A DNA stretch of 64,000 bases from Microbacterium sp. SY138 (GTDB lineage: Bacteria > Actinomycetota > Actinomycetes > Actinomycetales > Microbacteriaceae). The translations under genes and the position numbers were made by a program. The notes under the pieces are model-generated. The model was not told the DNA's origin. It ran no database searches and saw only the letters and a program-made list of their open reading frames with translations. The stretch is taken from positions 1,922,001 through 1,986,000 of the forward strand of contig NZ_CP155793.1 of assembly GCF_039729145.1 (NCBI RefSeq). The letters are read 5' to 3'. This document shows positions 17,296 to 25,445 of the stretch, piece after piece; position 1 is the first letter of the stretch, and each line of letters starts with the position of its first letter.

Positions 17296-17588
17296 CGATC
17301 CCCGCCGCAGTTCCCGATCTCGATGAGGCGACCGATCTGAGCGCCGCTCCCCTGGAGCCGTGGCAGGTGGTCGTCTGGAACGACCCCGTCAATCTGATGA
17401 GCTACGTGGTCCGCGTCTTCCGCACGTATTTCGGATACTCGCTCGACCACGCGACGACGCTGATGCTCGCCGTGCACCACGACGGACACGCCATCGTGGC
17501 GACGGGGCCGCGCGAGACCATGGAGGTCCACGCGCAGGCCATGCACGACTACGGCCTGTGGGCCACGGTCAGGAAGGCCTCACAGTGA
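17292..17588 (+). CDS. clpS: ATP-dependent Clp protease adaptor ClpS
   Basis: Adaptor that delivers N-degron proteins to ClpAP/ClpCP. The 98 residues include WQVVVWNDPVNLMSYVVRVF, the conserved VxWNDPxNxxxYV motif whose Asn-Asp and following residues form the N-degron pocket. FGYSLDHATTLMLAVHHDGHA is the ClpS helix contacting the Clp N-domain, and GPRETMEVHAQAMHDYGLWAT closes the fold. Start ATG at 17292 overlaps the stop of the zincin gene. Its stop overlaps the GTG of the DUF2017 gene, so all three are in one coupled operon. Confidence 0.96.
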   Translation: MTIPAAVPDLDEATDLSAAPLEPWQVVVWNDPVNLMSYVVRVFRTYFGYSLDHATTLMLAVHHDGHAIVATGPRETMEVHAQAMHDYGLWATVRKASQ

Positions 17589-18082
17589 CCAGGGACGCCG
17601 TCATCGTCACGATCACCGGGATCGAGGAGCTCCACCTCGCGAAGCTCGTGGACGATTTCATCGAGCTCCTCGCGACTTCGCGGGAGGTCGGGGACCCCGC
17701 CATCGACCGATTGACGCCGACTCCCTACCCCGACGATGCGGACTCCGCCGCCGAGTTCGCCGAAAGCACGAGGGATGATCTCCTCGATCGACGGCTCGCC
17801 GATGCGCGCCGGACACGTGGGTCTCTCGGAGACGTCACCGGTGACGACCTCGCCGAGGCAGAAGCGCTGCGGACGCGGGAGATGACCGTGCCCGTGGAGG
17901 ACGTCGACGCCTGGCTCCGAACGCTCACGGCTATTCGCCTCGTCATAGCCACGCGGCTCGGGATCACGACCGACGAACAGACCGCCACGGATGGGCGTCA
18001 CGATGTGTACGACTGGCTCGGATACCGTTTGGAACTTCTCATCCAGGCTGCAGACGAAGCGGATGAGGGCCGGAAGGTCTAA
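17585..18082 (+). CDS. DUF2017 family protein
   Basis: A soluble 165-residue protein of the actinobacterial family regularly found behind clpS; its function is unknown. It is predicted mainly helical and acidic, with VTITGIEELHLAKLVDDFIELL near the N-terminus and a C-terminal helix DVYDWLGYRLELLIQAADE. The GTG overlaps the clpS stop. Conserved placement suggests it modulates the ClpS/N-end-rule step, but that is inference. It ends four bases into the convergent kinase gene. Confidence 0.86.
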   Translation: MTRDAVIVTITGIEELHLAKLVDDFIELLATSREVGDPAIDRLTPTPYPDDADSAAEFAESTRDDLLDRRLADARRTRGSLGDVTGDDLAEAEALRTREMTVPVEDVDAWLRTLTAIRLVIATRLGITTDEQTATDGRHDVYDWLGYRLELLIQAADEADEGRKV

Positions 18083-18660
18083 GGAACCTCGACGATTCTC
18101 GTAGCGAGGGATCGAGGGTCGTCCCGCTCGATGTGTCGGCGTTCCTGTGCCGCCCAACGGTCCCAGTGCGGCCGATAGGCGTCCCCATCGCGTGCCAGGG
18201 CACGCGCCTTCCTCGATGCCTCCGCCGACTCCACCCATACCCTGACATCGGCGAGGGCGGCGGTCGAGGGGCGGAGGATCCCGCTGCCCTCGATGATGAC
18301 TCCGAGGGCCGGGTCGACGGCGTGGCTCTCCGCCTCGGTGCGGTCCTCCCAGTCCCATCGCCGCCAGGTGCCGAGATACCCGCGGCCGTGCGGACGGAGG
18401 ATCCAGTCGAGGGCGCGCTCAGCGCCTTCATCGAGTCCGTCCCAGCCCGGGTAGATGGAATCCAACGCGATGAGCTGTACGTGACCGACCACGGGCCAGC
18501 GACGCACCAACAGGGAGGCGAGGGACGACTTTCCCGCACCGCTGCCGCCATCGATGAGCACGACGGGGTTCGCGGCGGCGACGGCACGGACATCCCGCTC
18601 GATCAGCGTCGCGGCCAGCTCCAGCGCGGCAGCGACCGGATCGTCACTTCTTGAGGGCAC
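18079..18660 (-). CDS. P-loop kinase-like ATP-binding protein (uridine-kinase-like)
   Basis: Predicted nucleoside-type kinase of 193 residues. The Walker A motif is VVLIDGGSGAGKSSLASLL near residue 30. LIALDSIYPGWDGLDEGAERALDW resembles the substrate-binding loop of uridine or pantothenate kinases, and VIIEGSGIL is the strand-4 motif. The C-terminal half contains RDGDAYRPHWDRWAAQER, a lid-like arginine-rich stretch. The start is uncertain: GTG 18660 is the only in-frame candidate before the P-loop and overlaps the preceding gene's end by 17 bases without an obvious ribosome binding site. True substrate unknown. Confidence 0.78.
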   Translation of the reverse strand: MPSRSDDPVAAALELAATLIERDVRAVAAANPVVLIDGGSGAGKSSLASLLVRRWPVVGHVQLIALDSIYPGWDGLDEGAERALDWILRPHGRGYLGTWRRWDWEDRTEAESHAVDPALGVIIEGSGILRPSTAALADVRVWVESAEASRKARALARDGDAYRPHWDRWAAQERRHIERDDPRSLATRIVEVP

Positions 18661-18961
18661 GGATGATGCGAGTGAGCGCCCGTCCGGCGACCCAGACGAA
18701 CGGCACGGCGACGACGAGCAACGTGACGATGTTCGGCTCGAAGCGCAGACCTTCCTCGCGACGCACGTAGACCCCGACCGGGACGGAGACACCGCCACCG
18801 CCACCACCCTCGCCACCGTCTCCGCTGCCTCCGCCGAAGCCCGAGTAGGTGAATGCCACCGGAGTGATGCTCACACCGTCGACATCCTGCGGCTCCCCGT
18901 ACGCGCTCTTCACGCCGAAGGACGCAGCTTGCTTTCCGAGTTCCAGTGCAATGTTCGGCAT
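18644..18961 (-). CDS. GerW/YtfJ-family protein
   Basis: A small protein of 105 residues. GEPQDVDGVSITPVAFTYSGFGGGSG is the YtfJ/GerW signature (a predicted metal- or ligand-binding fold with a glycine-rich loop), followed by a run of glycines, then SVPVGVYVRREEG. A C-terminal hydrophobic helix (NIVTLLVVAVPFVWVAGRAL) probably anchors it in the membrane, with a basic tail. Although GerW is named for spore germination, the family occurs in non-sporulating actinobacteria with unknown role. TAGCGT at 18968-18973 ends 6 bases before the ATG (leaderless geometry). Same operon as the kinase gene. Confidence 0.8.
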   Translation of the reverse strand: MPNIALELGKQAASFGVKSAYGEPQDVDGVSITPVAFTYSGFGGGSGDGGEGGGGGGVSVPVGVYVRREEGLRFEPNIVTLLVVAVPFVWVAGRALTRIIRALKK

Positions 18962-18998
18962 ACCCCCACGCTAGTCGAGGAACCGCGCGCGCGTGCGA

Positions 18999-20255
18999 TC
19001 AATCCAGGCCGTGGGCCTTCGGATGTTGGGCGGCACCGCGGCCGTCCCCGCGGCCGATGTGTCGCGCGCGGCTGATCGTCGCTGTTCCGAACCTGGCCAC
19101 GGCCTCGTCGACTGCCCCCTCGACTCTGCGCCAGTCCTCGTCGTCGTCCCACAGCCCGAGACCGCCGCCGCCGGCCGGACGCAGGTTCTCGGCTCTGACG
19201 CCGACGAGACGCACGGGATCGCGTCGGTCGATCTGCTCGAACAGAGCCTGCGCAGCCTCGCCGATGCGCTGCCCGACCGCGGTGGGCTCGCTCAGCGTCT
19301 GAGAGCGACTCAGGGTGCGGAAGTCGTCGAAACGGATCTTGATGGCGACGGTCGACGTCTCCCACTCGGCGCGGCGGAGACGTGCGGCGACACGGTCAGC
19401 GAGCCGCAGGAGCTCCGCGCGGAGGAACGGACGATCGAGGATGTCCGTATCGAAGGTCTCCTCATGACCGATGCTCTTCTCCACGCGCACCGTGTCGACG
19501 GCGCGCGCATCCTCACCCATCGCGAGCTGAGCGAGGCGCGCGCCCAGGGCGGGGCCGACCGCACGCTCGATCATCTCGCGCGGAGCCTCGCGCACATCTC
19601 TGACGGTACGGATACCGCGTGCCTCCAGCGCCTCGGCAGCCTTCGGCCCGACGCCCCACATCGCGCGGACCGGACGTGGCGCGAGGAACTCGAGCGTGTC
19701 CTTCGCGGCGACGACGAGCATGCCGTCGGGCTTGGAGATCGTCGATGCCATCTTGGCGACGTGCTTGGTGGCCGCGACTCCGACGCTGCAGGTGATGCCG
19801 ACCTCATTGAGCACACGCCCCCGGATGAGCTCTGCGATGTGCGCAGGGCTGCCCCAGAGCCGTCGCACGCCCTGCACATCGAGGAACGCCTCGTCGACCG
19901 ACAACGGCTCGACGAGCGGGGTGAACGATTCGAAGATCGCCATCACCTGCCGGGAGACCTCCTGATATCGATGGAAGTGCGGCGGCACGATGCGCGCGGA
20001 GGGACACAGGCGCAGCGCCTGCGATACCGGCATCGCTGCGCGTACGCCGTATCGGCGGGCCTCGTAAGACGCACTCGAGACGACCGAGCGGCCGTCCGGT
20101 GCGCCGATGATCAGCGGAAGCCCCCGGAGCGTGGGATCGTCGAGGACCTCGACAGCCGCGTAGAACGCGTCCATGTCGACATGGAGGATGCGCGTCCCGG
20201 TGTCGTCGGCGTCGGAGGCGGAGACGATCCGTCCCGTGCCGTCACCGTGTCCCAT
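18999..20255 (-). CDS. dinB: DNA polymerase IV (DinB, Y family)
   Basis: Translesion polymerase that extends mismatched or damaged termini without proofreading. The 418 residues begin with a short tail and then HVDMDAFYAAVE, with the first catalytic Asp and the aromatic steric gate. SVDEAFLDV holds the other catalytic Asp and Glu. SVGVAATKHVAKMAS and the HhH segment MWGVGPKAAEALEARGIRTV follow. GLGLWDDD near residue 375 resembles a weak beta-clamp-binding motif. The hexamer GAGAAT at 20262-20267 ends 6 bases before the ATG. Divergent genes are absent; the gatB terminator sits just upstream. Confidence 0.95.
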   Translation of the reverse strand: MGHGDGTGRIVSASDADDTGTRILHVDMDAFYAAVEVLDDPTLRGLPLIIGAPDGRSVVSSASYEARRYGVRAAMPVSQALRLCPSARIVPPHFHRYQEVSRQVMAIFESFTPLVEPLSVDEAFLDVQGVRRLWGSPAHIAELIRGRVLNEVGITCSVGVAATKHVAKMASTISKPDGMLVVAAKDTLEFLAPRPVRAMWGVGPKAAEALEARGIRTVRDVREAPREMIERAVGPALGARLAQLAMGEDARAVDTVRVEKSIGHEETFDTDILDRPFLRAELLRLADRVAARLRRAEWETSTVAIKIRFDDFRTLSRSQTLSEPTAVGQRIGEAAQALFEQIDRRDPVRLVGVRAENLRPAGGGGLGLWDDDEDWRRVEGAVDEAVARFGTATISRARHIGRGDGRGAAQHPKAHGLD

Positions 20256-20267
20256 ACGACCATTCTC

Positions 20268-20295
20268 CCCCGGGCCTCCGACAGGAGGCCCGGGG
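20268..20295 (-). terminator. Terminator after gatCAB
   Basis: Perfect 12-bp GC-rich stem (20268-20279 with 20284-20295) with a GACA loop, seven bases after the gatB stop. No U-run follows. The stem abuts the dinB -10 at 20262-20267, so termination of gatB and initiation of dinB are packed side by side. Confidence 0.7.
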
Positions 20296-20302
20296 CCACG
20301 CG

Positions 20303-21817
20303 CTACTGGGCAGCGCGCTCGAGGATGAGTTCACGGACGCGCGCCGCGTCCGCCTGGCCCTTCATGGCCTTCATGACGGCGCCGATGACAGCGCCGGCGG
20401 CCTGGACCTTGCCGTCCTTGATCTTCGCCATCACATCCGGCTGGGCCGCGAGAGCCTCGTCGATCGCAGCGATCAGCGCGCCGTCGTCCGACACCACGGC
20501 GAGGCCACGGGCGTCGACGACCTCCTGCGGAGTGCCTTCCCCCGCGATGACGCCTTCGAGCACCTGGCGGGCGAGCTTGTCGGTGAGCGTGCCCGCGTCG
20601 ACCAGCTGCTGCAGTGCGGCGACGTTCTCCGGGCTGATCAGCTCGGTGGCTTCCTTCTCCTGCGCGTTCGCGAGACGGGAGATCTCCCCCGTCCACCACT
20701 TGCGGGCGGTCGCAGGTGCCGCACCGGCGGCGATGGTCGCCTCGACCACTTCGAGCAGGCCTCCGTTGCGCACGTCCTGGAACTCCAGGTCGGTGAAGCC
20801 CCACTCCGTCATCAGGCGACGACGGCGGGCGACAGGCTGCTCGGGAAGAGCCGCGCGCAGCTCCTCGATCAGCTCGGCGGCCGGCTCCACGGGCAGCAGG
20901 TCGGGCTCCGGGAAGTAGCGGTAGTCGTCGGCGTCCGACTTCGGACGACCCGGCGATGTCGTACCGGTGTCCTCGTGCCAGTGCCGCGTCTCCTGCGTGA
21001 TCGTGCCGCCATCGGCGAGGATCTGCGCCTGGCGCTGGATCTCGTACTTCACGGCCCGCTCGACCGAACGCATGGAGTTGACGTTCTTCGTCTCGGTGCG
21101 GGTGCCGAGCTTGTCGGTGCCACGCGGACGCAGAGAGACGTTGGCGTCGCAGCGCAGGTTTCCGCGTTCCAACCGGGCCTCGGAGATTCCGAGACCACGG
21201 ACGATGTCACGGATCGCCTGCACGTAGGCCTTGGCGACCTCCGGTGCGCGGTGCTCGGTGCCGTAGATGATGTTCGTCACGATCTCCACCAGTGGCACGC
21301 CCGCACGGTTGTAGTCGACGAGCGAGTACTCGGCACCCTGGATGCGTCCGGTCGCCCCACCCATGTGGGTGAGCTTTCCGGCGTCCTCCTCCATGTGAGC
21401 GCGCTCGATCGGGATCGTGATGAGTGTCCCGTCCTCGAGCTCGACCTCGACCGAACCGTCATAGGCGATCGGCTCGTCGTACTGCGAGATCTGGTAGTTC
21501 TTGCCGAGATCCGGGTAGAAATAGTTCTTCCGCGCGAACCGGCTCGATTCCGCGATCGAGCAACCGAGAGCGAGACCCAGGCTGATCGACGAACGGATCG
21601 CCGTCTCGTTCACGACCGGAAGTGACCCCGGCAGACCGAGGTCGACGGGCGCGATCAGCGTGTTCGGCTCAGCGGCGTGGAAGGCCTCGTTGGCCGGGTT
21701 CGGCGCATCGGAGAACATCTTCGTGTTGGTGTTGAGCTCGACGTGCACCTCGAATCCGAGGACCGGCTCGAACAGCTCGAGCGCCTTGTCGAAGTCCATG
21801 AGCTTGGCGGCGGCCAT
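20303..21817 (-). CDS. gatB: Aspartyl/glutamyl-tRNA amidotransferase subunit B
   Basis: Subunit of GatCAB that converts Glu-tRNA-Gln and Asp-tRNA-Asn to the amidated forms. The 504-residue protein has the GatB kinase-like cradle, with [19 protein letters not shown] at 22-40 and [24 protein letters not shown], then the helical and YqeY tail domains ([30 protein letters not shown]). The ATG shares one base with the gatA stop (TGATG), giving tight translational coupling. A GC-rich hairpin ends the operon. Confidence 0.97.
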   Translation of the reverse strand: MAAAKLMDFDKALELFEPVLGFEVHVELNTNTKMFSDAPNPANEAFHAAEPNTLIAPVDLGLPGSLPVVNETAIRSSISLGLALGCSIAESSRFARKNYFYPDLGKNYQISQYDEPIAYDGSVEVELEDGTLITIPIERAHMEEDAGKLTHMGGATGRIQGAEYSLVDYNRAGVPLVEIVTNIIYGTEHRAPEVAKAYVQAIRDIVRGLGISEARLERGNLRCDANVSLRPRGTDKLGTRTETKNVNSMRSVERAVKYEIQRQAQILADGGTITQETRHWHEDTGTTSPGRPKSDADDYRYFPEPDLLPVEPAAELIEELRAALPEQPVARRRRLMTEWGFTDLEFQDVRNGGLLEVVEATIAAGAAPATARKWWTGEISRLANAQEKEATELISPENVAALQQLVDAGTLTDKLARQVLEGVIAGEGTPQEVVDARGLAVVSDDGALIAAIDEALAAQPDVMAKIKDGKVQAAGAVIGAVMKAMKGQADAARVRELILERAAQ

Positions 21818-23334
21818 CAGCGCTTCCCTCCTGCGAGCTGCGGTGCGCGGGTGAGCAGCGGCGCACCCCAGGAGTCGACGAGCAGCGTCTCGAGCGCGGC
21901 GCCGACCTTGTAGAGACGTGCATCCTCCCGTGCCGGGGCGATGAACTGGATGCCGACGGGGAGTCCGTCGTCATCGGCCAGACCGCTGGGGACGGAGATG
22001 CCGGGAACGCCGGCGAGGTTCACCGGAATCGTGGTGATGTCGTTGAGATACATCTGCAGCGGGTCGTCGATCTTCTCGCCGAGCTTGAAGGCGGTGGTGG
22101 GGGCCGACGGCGTCGCGATGACGTCGACCTCGGCGAACGCATTGGCGAAGTCCTGCTGGATGAGTGTGCGGACCTTCTGCGCGCTGCCATAGTAGGCGTC
22201 GTAGTAACCGGCCGACAGTGCGTACGTGCCGAGGATGATGCGGCGCTTGACCTCGTCACCGAAGCCGGCGTCACGGGTTGCGGACATGACGTCCTCGACC
22301 GTCGGGTTTCCGTCGGGCGTCACCCGCAGACCGAAGCGCACCGAGTCGAACTTCGCGAGGTTGCTCGAGGCCTCCGCGGGGAGGATCAGGTAGTACGCAG
22401 CCACGCCGTACTCGAAATGCGGAGCACCGATCTCGACGATCTCCGCGCCCTGAGCCTCCATGAGCGCGAGAGCATTGCGGAAGGATGCGGCGACGCCGGG
22501 CTGGAAGCCGCTGTCCGGCAGTTCGCGGATCACGCCGACCTTGAGACCCTTGAGCACGTCTCCGCGCGCACCCTCGCGAGCCGCCTCGGCGAACGAGGGC
22601 CACGCGTCGCGCAACGACGTCGAGTCCTTCGGGTCGTGGCCGCCGATCGCGTCATGCAGCAGCCCCGAGTCGAGGACCGTCCGCGAGACGGGGCCGACCT
22701 GGTCGAGGCTGGAGGCCAGGGCGATCGCGCCGTAGCGGCTCACGCCGCCATACGTCGGCTTGACGCCGACCGTGCCGGTCACGTGCGCGGGCTGACGGAT
22801 CGAGCCGCCCGTGTCGGAGCCGAGAGCGAGCGGTGCCTCGAATGCGGCGACAGCGGCAGCCGAACCGCCACCGGAACCGCCGGGGATGCGGTCGAGGTCC
22901 CAGGGGTTGTGCGTGGGGCCGTATGCGGAGTGCTCGGTGGAGGACCCCATGGCGAACTCGTCCATGTTGGTCTTGCCGAGCGGGACGAGTCCCGCGGCGC
23001 GTGAACGCGCGACGACCGTGGCGTCGTAGGGAGAGCGATAGCCCTCGAGGATGCGCGAGCCGCTGGTGGTCGGCTGGTCGGTCGTGACGAGGACGTCCTT
23101 GATCGCGAGAGGAACGCCGGCGAGCGGTCCGAGGGCCTCGCCGGCGGCGCGACGGGCGTCGATGGCCGCGGCGGCCTCGAGCGCTCCATCGTTGATGTGG
23201 AGGAAGGCGTGGACGTCGCCGTCCACGGCGGCGATGCGATCGAGGTGCGCCTGGGTCGCCTCGACGCTGGAGACCTCGCGAGAGGCCAGCTTCGCTGCCA
23301 GATCCGCCGCATCGAGTCGGATGATGTCGCTCAC
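21817..23334 (-). CDS. gatA: Aspartyl/glutamyl-tRNA amidotransferase subunit A
   Basis: Glutaminase subunit of GatCAB, which releases ammonia for tRNA-bound amidation. The 505 residues carry the amidase Ser-cisSer-Lys triad: Lys79 (AIKDVL), Ser154 (PGGSGGGS) and Ser178 (DTGGSIRQP), at the spacing of characterised GatA proteins. The GTG start overlaps the gatC stop (GTGA), and the gene is followed at once by gatB. Located in the cytoplasm as part of the heterotrimer. Confidence 0.97.
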   Translation of the reverse strand: MSDIIRLDAADLAAKLASREVSSVEATQAHLDRIAAVDGDVHAFLHINDGALEAAAAIDARRAAGEALGPLAGVPLAIKDVLVTTDQPTTSGSRILEGYRSPYDATVVARSRAAGLVPLGKTNMDEFAMGSSTEHSAYGPTHNPWDLDRIPGGSGGGSAAAVAAFEAPLALGSDTGGSIRQPAHVTGTVGVKPTYGGVSRYGAIALASSLDQVGPVSRTVLDSGLLHDAIGGHDPKDSTSLRDAWPSFAEAAREGARGDVLKGLKVGVIRELPDSGFQPGVAASFRNALALMEAQGAEIVEIGAPHFEYGVAAYYLILPAEASSNLAKFDSVRFGLRVTPDGNPTVEDVMSATRDAGFGDEVKRRIILGTYALSAGYYDAYYGSAQKVRTLIQQDFANAFAEVDVIATPSAPTTAFKLGEKIDDPLQMYLNDITTIPVNLAGVPGISVPSGLADDDGLPVGIQFIAPAREDARLYKVGAALETLLVDSWGAPLLTRAPQLAGGKR

Positions 23335-23630
23335 TGCTCTTCTCCCAGGATCGCGGTCACGCGGAAGCGGCCGTCGGCGGCATCCGGGGCGTTCTGGAGC
23401 ACCTGCTCGTGCGTGAGCGTCTGGCCGACCACATCGGGACGGAACACATTGCTCAGTGGGATCGGGTGGCTCGTCGCCACGACGTCGGCGGTCGCGACCT
23501 CCGACATCTTCGCGATGTTGTCGACGATGGCGTCGAGCTGGCCCGTGAGCCGCGACACCTCGTCGTCGTTCAGCTGGATGCGTGCGAGCACACCGAGATG
23601 GCGCACGAGTTCAGGGGTGATTTCAGACAC
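23331..23630 (-). CDS. gatC: Aspartyl/glutamyl-tRNA amidotransferase subunit C
   Basis: Small belt subunit (99 aa) that stabilises the GatA-GatB interface. Typical features are the two N-terminal helices [25 protein letters not shown] and the extended C-terminal stretch with [18 protein letters not shown], then [17 protein letters not shown]. First gene of the operon. TAGACT at 23637-23642 ends exactly 6 bases before the GTG; the intervening GGGGGA could be mistaken for a ribosome binding site but is too close, so leaderless initiation is preferred. Confidence 0.95.
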   Translation of the reverse strand: MSEITPELVRHLGVLARIQLNDDEVSRLTGQLDAIVDNIAKMSEVATADVVATSHPIPLSNVFRPDVVGQTLTHEQVLQNAPDAADGRFRVTAILGEEQ

Positions 23631-23697
23631 TCCCCCAGTCTAGTTGGCGCGCTCCCCGGTCCCATGCCCCACGAGCAGCTCGACATATGCTGGGCGG

Positions 23698-25398
23698 GTG
23701 AGCACGTTCCAGCCCCCTCGCCCGTGGGTCGCCAGCTACGCCGCAGGCGTCCCGGAAGACCTCGCCCCGGTCGACGGATCACTCGTCGACATCGTCGCCG
23801 CGTCGGCGCGGGACTACCCCGATGCCCCCGCGCTGCAGTTCTTCGGGCGTGAGACGACATACGCACAGCTGCAATCAGCGATCGACCGCGCGGCGACGGG
23901 GCTGCGGGATCTCGGCGTCCGCGCCGGCGACCCTGTGGCCATCGTGCTGCCGAACTGCCCGCAGCACATCGTGGCCTTCTACGCGGTGCTGCGACTCGGC
24001 GCCGTCGTCGTCGAGCACAACCCGCTCTACACGCCTCGTGAGCTGCGCAAGCAGTTCGAGGACCATGGAGCGAAACACGCGATCGTGTGGAACAAGGTCG
24101 TCTCCACGGTGCAGGAGTTCCCGGCGGACCTCGCAGTGACGAACCTCATCTCCGTCGACGTGACGCGCGCCATGCCGTTCCTCACGCGCTTCGCCCTGCG
24201 TCTCCCCGTCGCGAAGGCTCGCGACTCCCGCGCGGCCCTCACGGCCAAGGTGCGCGGCACGGTCGTCTGGGACTCGCTGGTCGCTTCCGACCCTCTGCCG
24301 GAGACGCACCCGAAGCCGGGAACCGACGATCTGGCGATCATCCAATACACCTCCGGAACGACCGGAACGCCGAAGGGGGCGGCGCTCACACACCGCAACC
24401 TGCTGGCGAACGCTGCCCAGTCGCAGGCCTGGGTGCCGTCGATCCGACGCGGCAACGGTTGCGTCGTGTACGCGGTCCTTCCCATGTTCCACGCATACGG
24501 ACTCACGCTCTGTCTGACGTTCGCGATGTCGATGGGGGCTCGACTCGTGCTCTTCCCCAAGTTCGATCCGGACCTCGTGCTCGATGTCGTCAAAAAGCAC
24601 CCCGCCACGTTCCTGCCGCTGGTACCGCCCATAGCCGACCGCCTTCTCGCCGCGGCCGAGGCGAAGGGCGTGTCGCTCGAGGGCATCGAGGTCGCGATCT
24701 CCGGCGCGATGGCGCTGCCACATGAACTGGTCGTCCCCTTCGAGGAGGCCACCCACGGATATCTCGTCGAAGGCTACGGGCTGAGCGAGTGCTCCCCTGT
24801 CCTGATGGCGAACCCGGTGGCGGACAACCGCGTTCCCGGAACCGTCGGGCTTCCCCTGCCCGGAACCGAATGCCGCGTGGTGGATCCGGAGAACCCTGGT
24901 GAGGATATGCCGTCGGGCTCTGCCGGGGAGCTCGTCGTGCGCGGGCCGCAGGTGTTCTCGGGGTACTACGGCAAGCCGGAGGAGACGGAGGCGGTCTTCG
25001 TCGACGGCTGGTACCGTACCGGCGACATCGTCACGATCGACGAGGCCGGCTTCGTTCGCATCGTCGATCGCATCAAGGAGCTCATCATCACGGGCGGCTT
25101 CAACGTCGCACCCACCGAAGTGGAGAACGCCCTGCGCCAGCACCCGCAGGTCGCGGATGCCGCGGTCATCGGTCTGCCGAGCGAGCACTCCGGTGAAGAG
25201 GTCGTCGCCGCGATCGTCATCGATCAGGGAACCGACGTGGACGTCGAGGCCGTTCGTGAGTTCGCGCGCAGCATCCTCACCCCCTACAAGGTCCCCCGCC
25301 GCATCTTCGTGGTGGACGAACTCCCGAAGTCGCTGATCGGTAAGGTGCTCCGGCGCCAGGTCAAGGAGAAGCTCGTGGCGCTGAACACCGGTGCCTGA
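23698..25398 (+). CDS. Long-chain fatty acid--CoA ligase (AMP-binding, FadD-like)
   Basis: Acyl-adenylate-forming enzyme of 566 residues that activates fatty acids to acyl-CoA with ATP. The phosphate loop YTSGTTGTPKGAALTHRN is at about 219-236, A5 is GYGLSECSP, A7 is GWYRTGDIV, A8 is RIKELIITGGFNVAPTEVE, and the C-terminal domain ends with KSLIGKVLRR containing the catalytic lysine. TATGCT at 23686-23691 ends 6 bases before the GTG start. Exact chain length is not predictable; 4-coumarate-type substrates remain possible. Divergent from gatC. Confidence 0.92.
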   Translation: MSTFQPPRPWVASYAAGVPEDLAPVDGSLVDIVAASARDYPDAPALQFFGRETTYAQLQSAIDRAATGLRDLGVRAGDPVAIVLPNCPQHIVAFYAVLRLGAVVVEHNPLYTPRELRKQFEDHGAKHAIVWNKVVSTVQEFPADLAVTNLISVDVTRAMPFLTRFALRLPVAKARDSRAALTAKVRGTVVWDSLVASDPLPETHPKPGTDDLAIIQYTSGTTGTPKGAALTHRNLLANAAQSQAWVPSIRRGNGCVVYAVLPMFHAYGLTLCLTFAMSMGARLVLFPKFDPDLVLDVVKKHPATFLPLVPPIADRLLAAAEAKGVSLEGIEVAISGAMALPHELVVPFEEATHGYLVEGYGLSECSPVLMANPVADNRVPGTVGLPLPGTECRVVDPENPGEDMPSGSAGELVVRGPQVFSGYYGKPEETEAVFVDGWYRTGDIVTIDEAGFVRIVDRIKELIITGGFNVAPTEVENALRQHPQVADAAVIGLPSEHSGEEVVAAIVIDQGTDVDVEAVREFARSILTPYKVPRRIFVVDELPKSLIGKVLRRQVKEKLVALNTGA

Positions 25399-25445
25399 GG
25401 ACGCCCTCACAGGCGGCGGACGCCGCAGCGCGCTACCCTTGGGAA

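Noticed and set aside
18993..20918. A 641-codon plus-strand frame across dinB and gatB
   Set aside because: Crosses two real genes on the other strand and has no promoter or ribosome binding site.
23631..23636. GGGGGA before gatC as a ribosome binding site
   Set aside because: It touches the GTG, too close for pairing with 16S rRNA, while TAGACT lies at leaderless spacing.
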